Source: Microbacterium sp. Clip185 (GTDB lineage Bacteria > Actinomycetota > Actinomycetes > Actinomycetales > Microbacteriaceae). From it: a stretch of 64,000 bases of DNA. The stretch is from NCBI RefSeq assembly GCF_028743715.1, contig NZ_CP117996.1, forward strand, positions 1,054,001-1,118,000, read 5' to 3'. Every line of letters starts with the position of its first letter. The stretch's first letter is position 1. Positions 9,189 through 18,395 of this stretch are shown piece after piece. The translations under genes and the position numbers were made by a program. The notes below the pieces were generated by a model. That model searched no databases, was not told where the DNA came from, and saw nothing but the letters and a program-made list of their open reading frames with translations.

Positions 9189-9871
9189 GCGGTGGGCTCC
9201 TCGGGTGTCGCGGGGTCGGGGGTCTGCGGCTGCTCGACGGTGAGGCTCTGCCAGGTCTGTTCGGCCAGGGCTGCGGCGCCGGCGATGTCGCCGGCCGCGC
9301 ACAGCTCGATGAGTCGCGCGTGGCGTGCCGCGGAGGCGTGACCTTCCGACGAGCCGAACCGCACCCGCTCGGCGCGCTGGAGGACGGGCTCGTACTGCGC
9401 CAGAACCGTCCGCACCGCGGCGTTGCCGGATGCGGCGATCGCGATGTCGTGGAACTCGTGGTCGGCCGCGAGGGCCGCCTCGACGTCGCCGGCGGCGTGC
9501 GCGGCGGTGAACGCGGCGTTCGCGTCCCGCATCCGTTCGATGTCGTCCGCGGTCAGTCGCGGGATCGCCGTCTCGATCGCCAGCCGGTGCATCGCTGCGA
9601 CGACCGCCTGCGCGTCGCGCACGCTCTGCGGGTCGATCGGTGCGACGACGGTCGAGCGGCCGGGGAGGGCGCGGACGAGCCCGGAACGGCCGAGCTCCAG
9701 CAGAGCTTCTCGGACGGGTGTGCGGCTCACGCCGAGCCACGCGGCGATCTCCGTATCACGCAGCTGCTCGTCGGGCGCCAGGGTGCCGTCGACGATCGCG
9801 TCGCGCAGGCGCACGTAGACCTCGTCGCGCAGCAAGGACCGAGGCGGAAGAGTCTGCGAGGGAATCGGCAT
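9185..9871 (-). CDS. GntR-family regulator (FCD subfamily) of acdS
   Basis: Cytoplasmic DNA-binding repressor/activator, 228 residues: winged helix at about 10-75 ([22 protein letters not shown]), then an all-helical FCD ligand-binding domain ([14 protein letters not shown]). It overlaps acdS by four bases and should control it, perhaps sensing ACC or a related amino acid (inference). ATG 9871 lies immediately beside a perfect palindrome, GCAATATATTGC, and has no Shine-Dalgarno; the palindrome overlaps the expected -10, fitting autoregulation and a leaderless start. Confidence 0.85.
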   Translation of the reverse strand: MPIPSQTLPPRSLLRDEVYVRLRDAIVDGTLAPDEQLRDTEIAAWLGVSRTPVREALLELGRSGLVRALPGRSTVVAPIDPQSVRDAQAVVAAMHRLAIETAIPRLTADDIERMRDANAAFTAAHAAGDVEAALAADHEFHDIAIAASGNAAVRTVLAQYEPVLQRAERVRFGSSEGHASAARHARLIELCAAGDIAGAAALAEQTWQSLTVEQPQTPDPATPEEPTA

Positions 9872-9883
9872 GCAATATATTGC
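9872..9883. promoter_or_regulatory. Palindromic operator at the GntR-acdS start
   Basis: GCAATATATTGC is a perfect 12-bp palindrome directly abutting the regulator's start codon, and is AT-rich in a very GC-rich context. Probable binding site for the GntR protein and part of its promoter; the ligand and binding are unproven. Confidence 0.5.
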
Positions 9884-10069
9884 GCATGCCGAGGGGATGC
9901 AGGTCAAATCGGTGCGCCGTCCCGCGACATCCGCACGACGCGCGGTGCAGAGGTGAACACGAGTGGCCCATGGGGCGCGGAACACGCACCTCACCGTGCA
10001 TACGCCACCGGCTTCGAATGAATCCGCGCAGTTCGGGAACCGAACCCGCGATGCCGGACACTTCAGAGT

Positions 10070-10606
10070 GTGAGAGATGCTGAAGCCGCGTTGTGGCCAC
10101 GGGTGCGTGCCGGCGATGAGTCGGCGTTGGGGGATGTGTTCGACCTGCACCAGGGGCGGGTGTTCCGGCACGCGTTCCGGTTGCTGGGGGACCACGAGGA
10201 TGCGAAGGATGCGGTGGCGGTGGCGTTCTTCGAGTTGTGGCGCAAGCGGGGCTCGGTGCATGTGGTGGACGGGTCCGTGTTGCCGTGGCTGCTGGTGACG
10301 GTGGCGCATGCGTCGCGGAATCTGGAGCGGTCGGCCAGGCGGTATCGGGCGCTGTTGGCGAAGACGCCGGCGGAGCGTCATGTCGATGCGCCGTCGGCAT
10401 CGGATGAGAGCGGGGTGCTCGCCGCGTTGAAGAAGCTGCCGGAGCGGGAGCGGGCCGTTCTGGTGTTGGCGGTGCTGGAGGGGTTCTCGGAGCGGGAGGT
10501 CGCGGAAGCTCTGGGCATCGCGCCCGGGACGGTGAAGTCGAGGTTGGCGCGCGCGAAAGCACGCCTCCGCGACGAGATGGCCGAGGTGGAGGCGTCATGG
10601 GTGTGA
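10070..10606 (+). CDS. ECF-type RNA polymerase sigma factor
   Basis: 178-residue extracytoplasmic-function sigma factor. Region 2 is visible around 15-60 (VFRHAFRLLGDHEDAKDAVAVAFFELWRK) and region 4 around 115-165 (LPERERAVLVL, EALGIAPGTVKSRLARAKARL, a classic helix-turn-helix). GTG 10070 gives the full N-terminus. The gene overlaps the following membrane-protein gene by ten bases. A GGAACC motif at 10036-10041, inside the dyad TTCGG-GAA-CCGAA, could be its own -35, but no clear -10 was seen. Target genes are unknown. Confidence 0.88.
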   Translation: MRDAEAALWPRVRAGDESALGDVFDLHQGRVFRHAFRLLGDHEDAKDAVAVAFFELWRKRGSVHVVDGSVLPWLLVTVAHASRNLERSARRYRALLAKTPAERHVDAPSASDESGVLAALKKLPERERAVLVLAVLEGFSEREVAEALGIAPGTVKSRLARAKARLRDEMAEVEASWV

Positions 10607-11736
10607 ACGACGACCGGCTCTCCGCCGGTGAACAGAACGAGCTGCGTGCGCTGGTGACGGCGGGCGCGGGCCGGATGCGTGCTGCGAGGCGGCGCCGGAT
10701 GCAGGCGATCACCGGTGGTGCCGCGGTGATGCTGGTCGCGGCGGTCGTGGGAGCGGTCGCCCTGACCGCGCTCGGCAGCCCGGACCGCGTCGCCACCCCC
10801 ATCGAAACGACGACCAGTCCATCGCCGACACCGGCCCCGACATCCACGCCCGATGTGCCGGCTGCCGCGGTCGCGGCGTTCGGCGGTTCGTGCGCCAACG
10901 TGGTCGATGCCGCGTGGCTCACCCAACAGGTGGGGCTCACCATGACCGAGGTACCGCTCGCATGGCCGTATCCGACGTACGAGCTCAACGGCGCACTCAG
11001 CTGCTGGTGGCACGCGCCCGAGTCCTATGCGAGCCCGCGACTTGAGATCGCCGTTCTGCCCGCCACCGCGCGGGACGGTTCACCGCTGGCGACGAGCGAG
11101 CTTTCCTGCTCTGATCAGGGGGGATCGTGTATTGCCTCGGTGGCGGCGAACGGCTCGTGGTTGGCGGTTAGCGGCTACGGCGATCAGCCTGCGGAATGGA
11201 TGCCGGAGTTGCTCGAGGACCTGGTCACACGCGCTGCGCAGTATCCGGCGCCGCAGCGAGCGGACCGCGGTGCCGCTTGGTGGTCCCTGCCGGACTGCGA
11301 CTGGATTTCGTCCGTCGCAACGCCGCAGGGAGCGGGGGCGCTGCAGCCGGAAGCGAACGATCTGCAATCTGGTGATGTGTTCGCCGAGACGGCCAGGGGT
11401 CTGGCCGGCTACGAGACCACCTGCAACTGGTTCGTCCCCCTTCCTCCAGCCGAGGGCGGTGGGAGCGCCCAGGTGGGAGTCACCGTCGTGCCGGGCGGCG
11501 CCCAGTTCTTCGATCAGATCGCTGCGAGCGACGGCGCTAAGCTCGTCTCCCTCGCCGGCAGAGACCGTGCGGTCACGGTTCGGGGGCTCGATCGGCTGGA
11601 GGCATTCGACCCGCGACTGGTCGTCGCCGACGGTGAGAACCTCCTGATCCTGACCGGCGACAACGGTCTTCCACCCGAATCCCTGGCGTATCTCGTGGAG
11701 CCGTACCTCACGGCCCTCAACGCCACACTCGGCTGA
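10597..11736 (+). CDS. Membrane protein, probable anti-sigma partner of the ECF factor
   Basis: 379 residues. A short basic cytoplasmic N-terminus (about 1-36), one transmembrane segment (about 37-60, [17 protein letters not shown]), a Thr/Pro/Ser linker, then a large extracytoplasmic region with several Cys and Trp ([17 protein letters not shown]). It overlaps the sigma-factor gene, the usual place for an anti-sigma factor, but I see no HxxxCxxC zinc motif and the cytoplasmic part is very short. The outer region shows no family I recognise and could sense an envelope signal. Role is inference from position and topology. Confidence 0.6.
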   Translation: MGVNDDRLSAGEQNELRALVTAGAGRMRAARRRRMQAITGGAAVMLVAAVVGAVALTALGSPDRVATPIETTTSPSPTPAPTSTPDVPAAAVAAFGGSCANVVDAAWLTQQVGLTMTEVPLAWPYPTYELNGALSCWWHAPESYASPRLEIAVLPATARDGSPLATSELSCSDQGGSCIASVAANGSWLAVSGYGDQPAEWMPELLEDLVTRAAQYPAPQRADRGAAWWSLPDCDWISSVATPQGAGALQPEANDLQSGDVFAETARGLAGYETTCNWFVPLPPAEGGGSAQVGVTVVPGGAQFFDQIAASDGAKLVSLAGRDRAVTVRGLDRLEAFDPRLVVADGENLLILTGDNGLPPESLAYLVEPYLTALNATLG

Positions 11737-11797
11737 GCTCGGGCCGCCGTGGGCCATCGCGCTCACGGCGGCCCGCCGCATCCGTAGACTGGGAATC

Positions 11798-13555
11798 GTG
11801 GTCACACGTCTGTCAACCTTCTTTCTCCGCACGCTCCGCGAGGACCCCTCCGACGCCGAGGTCGCCAGCCACAAGCTGCTGATCCGCGCCGGCTACATCC
11901 GACCGCAGGCGGCGGGCATCTTCGCGTGGCTCCCGCTGGGGCTGCGCGTGAAGGCGAAGATCGAGACGGTCGTGCGCGAGGAGATGGCGGCCGCCGGCGC
12001 CCAGGAGGTCCATTTCCCGGCGCTCATGCCCCGTGGCGCGTACGAGGCGACCGGTCGTTGGGACGAGTACGGCGACCTGCTCTTCCGCCTCCAGGATCGC
12101 AAGGGCGGCGACTACCTGCTCGCTCCGACGCACGAAGAGGCCTTCACGCTGCTCGTGAAGGATCTCTACTCGTCCTACAAAGACCTCCCGCTGACGATCT
12201 ACCAGATCCAGGACAAGTACCGCGACGAGGCCCGCCCTCGCGCCGGCCTGCTGCGCGGTCGCGAGTTCACGATGAAGGACGCCTACTCCTTCGACGCGAC
12301 GGACGCGGGACTCGACGCGTCCTACCAGGCGCAGCGCGACGCCTACGAACGGATCTTCCAGAGGCTCGGCCTCGAGTACGTCATCGTGCAAGCGGATGCG
12401 GGCGCCATGGGCGGATCGCGTTCCGAGGAGTTCCTGCACCCCACCCCCGTCGGTGAGGACACCTTCGTGCGCTCCGCTGGAGGATACGCGGCCAATGTCG
12501 AGGCGTACACGACGGCGGTGCCCGAGGCGCGTCCGATCGAGGGGCTCCCGGAGCCGGTCGTCTTCGACTCGCCGAACACGCCGACGATCGCGACGCTCGT
12601 CGACCACATGAACGCTCACCTCGACGGCGAGTACACCGCCGCCGACACGCTCAAGAATGTCGTGCTCGCGCTCACGCACCTCGACGGTTCGCGCGAGCTC
12701 GTCGTCATCGGCCTGCCCGGTGACCGCGAGGTCGACGACAAGCGCGTCGAGGTGGCCTTCGCGCCGGCCGAGGTCGCGCCCGCCACCGAGGCGGACTTCG
12801 CCGCCCACCCGCTGCTGGTAAAGGGATACATCGGGCCCTGGTCGCCCGAGGGTGCCGTGCTCGGCGAAGAGTCGGCCACCGGCATCCGCTACCTTCTCGA
12901 CCCCCGTGTGGTCGACGGCACGAGCTGGGTCACGGGCGCCAACATCGACCAGAAGCACGTGCACTCGCTCGTTGCGGGCCGTGACTTCTTCGCCGACGGC
13001 ACGGTCGATGTCGCGAACGTGCGCGAAGGCGACCCGGCTCCCGACGGCTCGGGTCCGGTCACGCTCGCGCGCGGCATGGAGATCGGGCACGTCTTCCAGC
13101 TCGGCCGGAAGTACGCCGAGGCGCTCGGGCTCAAGGTGCTCGACGAGAACGGCAAGCTCGTCACCGTCACCATGGGCTCGTACGGCATCGGCGTGACCCG
13201 CATCCTCGCGATCATCGCCGAACTGAACAACGACGAGAAGGGCCTCATCTGGCCCGCGTCCGTCGCGCCGTTCGACGTGCACGTCGTGGCTGCGGGCCGG
13301 GATGCCGCGGCGTTCGAGCTCGCGGAGCAGATCAGTGCAGAGCTCGAGTCACGGGGTTTCGATGTGCTGTACGACGACCGACCCAAGGTCTCGCCGGGAG
13401 TGAAGTTCGGCGATGCCGAACTGGTCGGCGTCCCGCGCGTCGTCGTCGTCGGCCGCGATGCAGCCGAGGGGCTCGTCGAGGTGTGGGATCGTCGCACGGG
13501 CTCGCGCGAGAAGGTCGCGCTGGGCGAGGCCTACCGCCTGCTGCAGGAGAGCTGA
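11798..13555 (+). CDS. proS: Prolyl-tRNA synthetase
   Basis: Class II aminoacyl-tRNA synthetase charging tRNA-Pro; 585 residues, bacterial type with the insertion (editing) domain at about 225-395 between motifs 2 and 3. Motif 2 region shows [25 protein letters not shown]; motif 3 region GSYGIGVTR; anticodon-binding domain from about 490. GTG 11798 is preceded by TAGACT (11785-11790), seven bases upstream, consistent with a leaderless mRNA. Its stop overlaps a palindrome shared with the convergent transporter gene. Confidence 0.97.
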   Translation: MVTRLSTFFLRTLREDPSDAEVASHKLLIRAGYIRPQAAGIFAWLPLGLRVKAKIETVVREEMAAAGAQEVHFPALMPRGAYEATGRWDEYGDLLFRLQDRKGGDYLLAPTHEEAFTLLVKDLYSSYKDLPLTIYQIQDKYRDEARPRAGLLRGREFTMKDAYSFDATDAGLDASYQAQRDAYERIFQRLGLEYVIVQADAGAMGGSRSEEFLHPTPVGEDTFVRSAGGYAANVEAYTTAVPEARPIEGLPEPVVFDSPNTPTIATLVDHMNAHLDGEYTAADTLKNVVLALTHLDGSRELVVIGLPGDREVDDKRVEVAFAPAEVAPATEADFAAHPLLVKGYIGPWSPEGAVLGEESATGIRYLLDPRVVDGTSWVTGANIDQKHVHSLVAGRDFFADGTVDVANVREGDPAPDGSGPVTLARGMEIGHVFQLGRKYAEALGLKVLDENGKLVTVTMGSYGIGVTRILAIIAELNNDEKGLIWPASVAPFDVHVVAAGRDAAAFELAEQISAELESRGFDVLYDDRPKVSPGVKFGDAELVGVPRVVVVGRDAAEGLVEVWDRRTGSREKVALGEAYRLLQES

Positions 13556-13568
13556 GTCTCAGCTCTCC
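13546..13568. terminator. Palindrome spanning both convergent stop codons
   Basis: Eleven-base arms GGAGAGCTGAG/CTCAGCTCTCC around one central base, covering the stop codons of proS and the convergent GPR1-family gene. Probably a bidirectional terminator; there is no T-tract. Confidence 0.4.
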
Positions 13569-14170
13569 GACTCCGGCTCTCCCCGCAGCCACGGCCGGCC
13601 GAGCGGCAGCAGGTGGCGGTGCATCGTGCGCCACAGGAACTTCTCGACGAGCATGTACAGCGCCAGCGCGGATGCGGCCAGCAGCAGCACCGACCCGACG
13701 GAGCCCAGGACCGGCGCGCCGGTGAAGGCTCCTGCCGACTGCAGGCCGAGTCCGCCGGCGACGCAGATCAGCGTGACAGGGAGCACCCTGTTGTGCAGCG
13801 CTCCGGGCACGGCGAACAGAACCGCCAGGACGGCGAAGATCAGCGAGAAGAGCCCGCGCGCCTGCGCGGTCACCTCGAAGAAGCCGAGCTCCTCGCCGAG
13901 CAGGAAGCCGGGGACGACGATCCAGTACCAGCCGAAGGCGTTGTAGACGATGAAGTGGAAATCGTCGCCGATGAAGTACGACAGCATTCCGGCCGTCACC
14001 TGCACGACGCCGCCGAAGGCGGCCCCGACCCAGAACACCGGGTTCTCGTCCTGTAGCCCGAGATGCGCGAGCTGCGCGGTCAGTGTGGCGATCACGAAGC
14101 CGAGCAACCCGATGAGGCCGGGATCGGCCGGTTGGAACGGGTAGCCGCGGAGGGCGGGGGAGGACGTCAT
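13559..14170 (-). CDS. GPR1/FUN34/YaaH-family acetate/succinate transporter
   Basis: 203-residue polytopic membrane protein with about six transmembrane helices, matching the SatP/YaaH family of acetate and succinate permeases. The N-terminal block ADPGLIGLLGF corresponds to the family's NPxPLGL signature, and the central TAGMLSYFIGDDFHFIVYNAFGWYW resembles the family's aromatic-rich second-third helix region. The ATG has AAGGAG ten bases upstream. It is followed, with a gap of 83 bp, by a divergently unrelated DUF1206 gene on the same strand. Substrate is inferred from family. Confidence 0.78.
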   Translation of the reverse strand: MTSSPALRGYPFQPADPGLIGLLGFVIATLTAQLAHLGLQDENPVFWVGAAFGGVVQVTAGMLSYFIGDDFHFIVYNAFGWYWIVVPGFLLGEELGFFEVTAQARGLFSLIFAVLAVLFAVPGALHNRVLPVTLICVAGGLGLQSAGAFTGAPVLGSVGSVLLLAASALALYMLVEKFLWRTMHRHLLPLGRPWLRGEPESES

Positions 14171-14253
14171 ATCGCTCCTTGGTCGACGGGTATCGTGCCA
14201 GCTTGCCGTTCCTGCGCGGGCCACGGCAACACGGCGGTCGCCCCCAGAGCGCC

Positions 14254-15048
14254 TCAGAGGCGGGCGTACCGCGCGCGGAACAGGCAGAACAGGCCGTAGG
14301 CGATGAGTCCGCCGCCCACAGCGATCGCGATCAGCGGACCCGCGGGCAGCTCGAGCAGAGCACGGACCGCGCCGTCCAGACCACCCGCCTCCCGCGGATC
14401 GACGCGGATGGCGGCGACGCCCAGCAGCACGCCGACCGTCGCGAGCGAGACTCCCTTTGCCACGTAGCCGACGACGCCGAGCGTCACCACCAGTGTCCCC
14501 ATTCCTCCGCCCGGTACCGAGAGCTTCTTCCGGAAGCTTCGCCTGCCGCCGATCACGCCGAACGCGATGCCCGCAACGAGGACCCCGACCCCCACCGCGC
14601 CGAGGATGAACGGCCCGCCCGGGATCGAGAGGAGTCCGCTGCTCGTCTCCTTGACGCTCTCGTCTCCATCGGATCGGCCGCCGACGGCGACCACGATCGC
14701 AATGACGCCGAGGACGGCGAATGCGAGGGCCTGCCCTGCCTCCGAGAGTCTTCGGCTCCCCGTGCTCTTCTCGCCTGCACCCGCAAACGCTGCCACCGCG
14801 TGCCACAGCGCCAGCGCCAGCAGCGCGAGCGCCACCGCCCAGAGCGTGACGAGCCCCGCCGGCGTGCCCGCGAGGGCTCGGAATGCGCCGGACTGGTCGG
14901 CATCGCCGTCGCCGCCGAACGCGACGGCGAGCACGAGAGCACCCAGCATCACGTGAACGAGTCCTGTCGCCGCGTAGCCCGCCTTCGCGAGCGTGCGCAG
15001 TCGCGGATCGCTCTCCAGGCGTCGGGCGGCATTCCTCGGGGTGCTCAT
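14254..15048 (-). CDS. DUF1206 membrane protein
   Basis: 264 residues, six predicted transmembrane helices in three repeated two-helix units (about 23-95, 105-170, 185-260), which is the DUF1206 architecture; the repeats share a KAGYAATGLVHVMLG-like start. No biochemical role is known for the family. ATG 15048 is preceded on the minus strand by TATCCT six bases away, predicting leaderless expression. It diverges from the lipase gene, 86 bp between starts. Confidence 0.75.
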   Translation of the reverse strand: MSTPRNAARRLESDPRLRTLAKAGYAATGLVHVMLGALVLAVAFGGDGDADQSGAFRALAGTPAGLVTLWAVALALLALALWHAVAAFAGAGEKSTGSRRLSEAGQALAFAVLGVIAIVVAVGGRSDGDESVKETSSGLLSIPGGPFILGAVGVGVLVAGIAFGVIGGRRSFRKKLSVPGGGMGTLVVTLGVVGYVAKGVSLATVGVLLGVAAIRVDPREAGGLDGAVRALLELPAGPLIAIAVGGGLIAYGLFCLFRARYARL

Positions 15049-15134
15049 CGCCGCAGGATACGATCTCGCGCGCCGAGCGCCGAGGGGTTGCGAAGCATGC
15101 GGGTCTGGGGGAGGCCCGCGCCTACAATGTCCCG

Positions 15135-16970
15135 ATGCCCGAACACGTTCCGCTGCGCCGCCGACTGCGGGTCAGCGCTCTGCCGGGTCTGCTGGATGCG
15201 GCCCCGGCGCGGGTCGTGCTGCTCATCGGCGTCGTCGTGGTGGTGCTGGGCCTGCTCATCGTCATCCGCCCGCTCGCCTCCCTCGTGCTCCTCGGGCTGT
15301 ACGTCGGGCTGAGCGTCGTCGTCTCCGGCGTGCTCGAACTCGTATCCCGGCGCGCGGGCCCGACCTGGTGGACGCGGTTGATCGCGCTCATGTGGATCGC
15401 GGGCGGGCTCGTGATCCTCGTCTGGCTTGGTCGCAGTATCGAACTGCTGCCACCGACCCTCGCCGTCCTTCTCGTCGTCGGCGGCCTAGCGTCCGTCGGC
15501 GACGCGCTGGCACGGGGCGTGGTCAGCGTCCGCGTGCTCTCGGCCGTGTGGGGCGGTGCGCAGGTCGCGTTCGGCGTGCTCTCGCTGACGTGGCCGGACG
15601 TGACCCTCCTCGTGGTGGCAGTGGTCTTCGGTGTGCGCACCATCGTGTTCGGCATCGGGCTGATCGCCCGGGGCGTCCGTACGAGGAAAGGCCGTGCGCA
15701 GGCCGAGGCCCGGGTGCGGGCGGCCCCGTCGCGGAGACGTCGGATCATCCGCGCGACGGGCCGCTATGCCCTGTCGCTCGTGCTCGTGGCCAGCACGGTG
15801 GGCGGCTTCGGTCTGAACGACTGGCTCCGCGAGGGTGCCCCCGTCGTCGACGCCTTCTACGATCCCCCCGCGCACGTCCCCGAGGGGCACGGGCAGCTCA
15901 TCCGCGTTGGCGAGTACGGCGGGCGGGAACCCGATCGGGGCGTGGTGCAGCGCATCCTCTACACGACGCGATCGTCCACCGGGGCGCCGGCGGTCGGAAG
16001 CGGGATGGTGATCATTCCCGACGATGCGCCACCCGGCCCTCGGCCGGTGCTGCTGTGGAATCACGGCACGACGGGCGTGGCGCGCGGTTGTGCCCCGAGC
16101 CTCGCCGACGGCACGGCGACGAAGTGGGCGATCCCCGCCCTCGAGCGCATGCTGGCCCGCGGGTGGGTCGTGGTTGCGCCCGACTACAGCGGCCAGGGTG
16201 CACCCGGCGATTTCCCTTACCTGATCGGCACGGGCGAGGCGCGCTCTGCGCTGGATGCGGTCCTGGCCGCGGGGGAGATCGAGGATCTCGTGCTGTCTCC
16301 CGAGACGGTGGTGTGGGGGCACTCGCAGGGCGGCCACGCGGCGCTGTGGACCACCATGCTCGCTCCGGAATACACGCCGGGCATCGACGTGCTCGGAACG
16401 GCGGCGTTCGCTCCCGCCGCGGACCCCGCCGCTCTCGCGAGCGAGCTCACGTCGGGCGACGCGGGCGCGATGCTGACGGTGCTCGTCTCCTGGGTCATCG
16501 TCCCGTACGCCGACACGTACTCGGATGTGCGGCTCGAGGACTACGTGACGACAGGGGCGCGCTCCTTCATCCGGGAGATGACGCAGCGGTGCCTGAGCGA
16601 GCCAGGTGTCATGGTCTCGGCGCTGACGGCGCTGGGACTCAGTGAGGACACTCCGTTCGACACCGCCGAGCTGACCAGCGGCGCGCTCGGGCGCCGTCTG
16701 GCGGAGAACGTTCCGACGGGGCCCTGGGGGACTCCTTTGTTCATCGCCTGGGGAACCAACGACGAGGTCCTGCCGACGAAGACGCAGCGCGACCTCGTGG
16801 CGAGGCTGTGCGATGCGGGAGAGCGCGTGCGTGCGGTACCCGTGGCAGGTCGTGGGCATCAGGACATCCTGCAGCCCCGTTCGGGAATGCTGACCTCGCT
16901 CGTGCGCTGGACCAACTCGCTGCGCGCCGAAGTGGTGCCTGAGAGCGTCTTCGACGACTGCGGCGGATGA
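15135..16970 (+). CDS. DUF308-like membrane domain fused to a secretory-type lipase
   Basis: 611 residues in two parts. Residues about 25-190 hold six hydrophobic helices in the style of HdeD/DUF308 proteins, and another helix sits near 205-225. From about 240 an alpha/beta hydrolase of the LIP (fungal secretory lipase) type follows: oxyanion region LLWNHGTTG, nucleophile Ser397 in GHSQGG, acid Asp in WGTNDEVLP, catalytic His in AGRGHQD. The catalytic part is presumably extracytoplasmic. ATG 15135 lies six bases after TACAAT (15123-15128), so a leaderless message is likely. Substrate unknown; an esterase acting on membrane-proximal lipids is plausible. Confidence 0.82.
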   Translation: MPEHVPLRRRLRVSALPGLLDAAPARVVLLIGVVVVVLGLLIVIRPLASLVLLGLYVGLSVVVSGVLELVSRRAGPTWWTRLIALMWIAGGLVILVWLGRSIELLPPTLAVLLVVGGLASVGDALARGVVSVRVLSAVWGGAQVAFGVLSLTWPDVTLLVVAVVFGVRTIVFGIGLIARGVRTRKGRAQAEARVRAAPSRRRRIIRATGRYALSLVLVASTVGGFGLNDWLREGAPVVDAFYDPPAHVPEGHGQLIRVGEYGGREPDRGVVQRILYTTRSSTGAPAVGSGMVIIPDDAPPGPRPVLLWNHGTTGVARGCAPSLADGTATKWAIPALERMLARGWVVVAPDYSGQGAPGDFPYLIGTGEARSALDAVLAAGEIEDLVLSPETVVWGHSQGGHAALWTTMLAPEYTPGIDVLGTAAFAPAADPAALASELTSGDAGAMLTVLVSWVIVPYADTYSDVRLEDYVTTGARSFIREMTQRCLSEPGVMVSALTALGLSEDTPFDTAELTSGALGRRLAENVPTGPWGTPLFIAWGTNDEVLPTKTQRDLVARLCDAGERVRAVPVAGRGHQDILQPRSGMLTSLVRWTNSLRAEVVPESVFDDCGG

Positions 16971-17042
16971 GCCCGGATCGGGTAACGTAGGGGGGATGCG
17001 GCGGCGTCGTCCGCCGCGAAGAGCTGAATATAGGAGGTCACC

Positions 17043-18029
17043 GTGGATATCGATCTCGGACTGCTGCGTACCGTCGAGCGCGAGAGGGAGATCCCCTTCG
17101 ACGAACTCGTCGCCATCATCGAGCAGGCGATCCTGACCGCCTACGCGAAGCACACCTCACCGACCGGCGAACTGCCCGAGGGGGCACGTTCGCACCTCGA
17201 CCGCAAGACGGGCCATGTCGGAGTCTTCGTCCCCGTACGCGACGAAGAGGGCGTCATCGTCGGCGAAGAGGAGAGCACCCCGGAGGACTTCGGTCGTATC
17301 GCCGCCTTCGCCGCCAAGCAGGTCATCAACCAGCGCCTGCGCGACATCGCCGACGACGCCGTGCTGGGAGAGTTCCGCGGCAAGGAAGGCGACATCGTCG
17401 CCGGCGTCATCCAGCAGGGCCCCAACCCTCGCATGGTCCACGTCGACCTCGGCACCGTCGAGGCGATCCTGCCGCCCGAGGAGCAGGTGCCCGGCGAGGA
17501 GTACCGCCACGGTTCCCGCATCCGCGTCTACGTGACCAGCGTCGCGAAGGGGACGAAGGGGCCGGCGATCACGGTGTCGCGCACGCACCCCGGTCTGGTG
17601 CGCAAACTCTTCGCCCTCGAGGTGCCCGAGATCGCGGCGGGCGTCGTCGAGATCGTCGCGCTCGCGCGCGAGGCCGGTCACCGCACGAAGATGGCCGTGC
17701 GCACCGACGACCCTTCCATCAACGCGAAGGGCGCGTGCATCGGTGAGCTCGGCCGGCGTGTGCGCGCTGTCACCGAGGAGCTGAACGGCGAGAAGATCGA
17801 CATCGTCGACTACAACGCCGATCTCGCGACCTTCGTCGCCCACGCCCTCTCACCCGCCAAGGTGACGTCCGCGTTCGTGCTGGATCAGAGCACCAAGGCT
17901 GTCCGCGCGCTCGTTCCCGACTACCAGCTCTCGCTGGCGATCGGTAAGGAGGGCCAGAACGCCCGGCTCGCCGCGAAGCTCACCGGCGCGAAGATCGACA
18001 TCCAGCCCGACAGCATTCTGGAGAGCTGA
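17043..18029 (+). CDS. nusA: Transcription termination/antitermination factor NusA
   Basis: RNA-polymerase-binding elongation factor, 328 residues: N-terminal domain (1-125), S1 domain (about 130-200, GDIVAGVIQQGPNPRMVHVDLG), then two KH domains (SRTHPGLVRKLF; YQLSLAIGKEGQNARLAAKLTGAKIDI). The acidic C-terminal repeats of E. coli NusA are absent, normal for actinobacteria. GTG 17043 has a strong AGGAGG upstream. It heads the nusA-ylxR-infB-rbfA run. The usual upstream partner rimP is not here; a lipase gene occupies the position. Confidence 0.97.
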   Translation: MDIDLGLLRTVEREREIPFDELVAIIEQAILTAYAKHTSPTGELPEGARSHLDRKTGHVGVFVPVRDEEGVIVGEEESTPEDFGRIAAFAAKQVINQRLRDIADDAVLGEFRGKEGDIVAGVIQQGPNPRMVHVDLGTVEAILPPEEQVPGEEYRHGSRIRVYVTSVAKGTKGPAITVSRTHPGLVRKLFALEVPEIAAGVVEIVALAREAGHRTKMAVRTDDPSINAKGACIGELGRRVRAVTEELNGEKIDIVDYNADLATFVAHALSPAKVTSAFVLDQSTKAVRALVPDYQLSLAIGKEGQNARLAAKLTGAKIDIQPDSILES

Positions 18030-18063
18030 CGCGTCCCTGACCCCCTCGGTCGACAGGTGTAAG

Positions 18064-18336
18064 ATGGAACCCGTACGAACGTGCGTCGGATGTCGCACGC
18101 GTGCTCCCCGAAAAGACCTCCTGCGGGTGGTCTGCGCGGATTCCGCGCTCGTCATCGACGAGCGCGGGGCGTTGCCGGGCAGAGGCGCGTGGGTCCACGA
18201 GACGCCCGAATGCATGGATGCCGCCCTGAGGCGCCGTGCGTTCGTGCGGGCATTGCGTGTGTCAGGCCCGCTTGACACGCAGACCATCGAGAAACGGCTG
18301 AACGGCTATGGACACAAAGTGAACGGCTCGAAATGA
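18064..18336 (+). CDS. ylxR: YlxR-family RNA-binding protein (DUF448)
   Basis: 90-residue basic protein with the family signature RTCVGCRTRAPRKDLLRVV near the N-terminus and GRGAWVH in the middle. YlxR proteins are nucleic-acid-binding, associate with RNase P in some firmicutes, and almost always lie between nusA and infB, as here (34 bp after nusA, 59 bp before infB). ATG 18064 is used; no good Shine-Dalgarno is visible, and translation may be coupled to nusA. Confidence 0.9.
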   Translation: MEPVRTCVGCRTRAPRKDLLRVVCADSALVIDERGALPGRGAWVHETPECMDAALRRRAFVRALRVSGPLDTQTIEKRLNGYGHKVNGSK

Positions 18337-18395
18337 GACCCGTCCGCGACTAACGGTCTGCCCTGTCCTGGGTAGGCCCCCAAGACAGGAGAATT

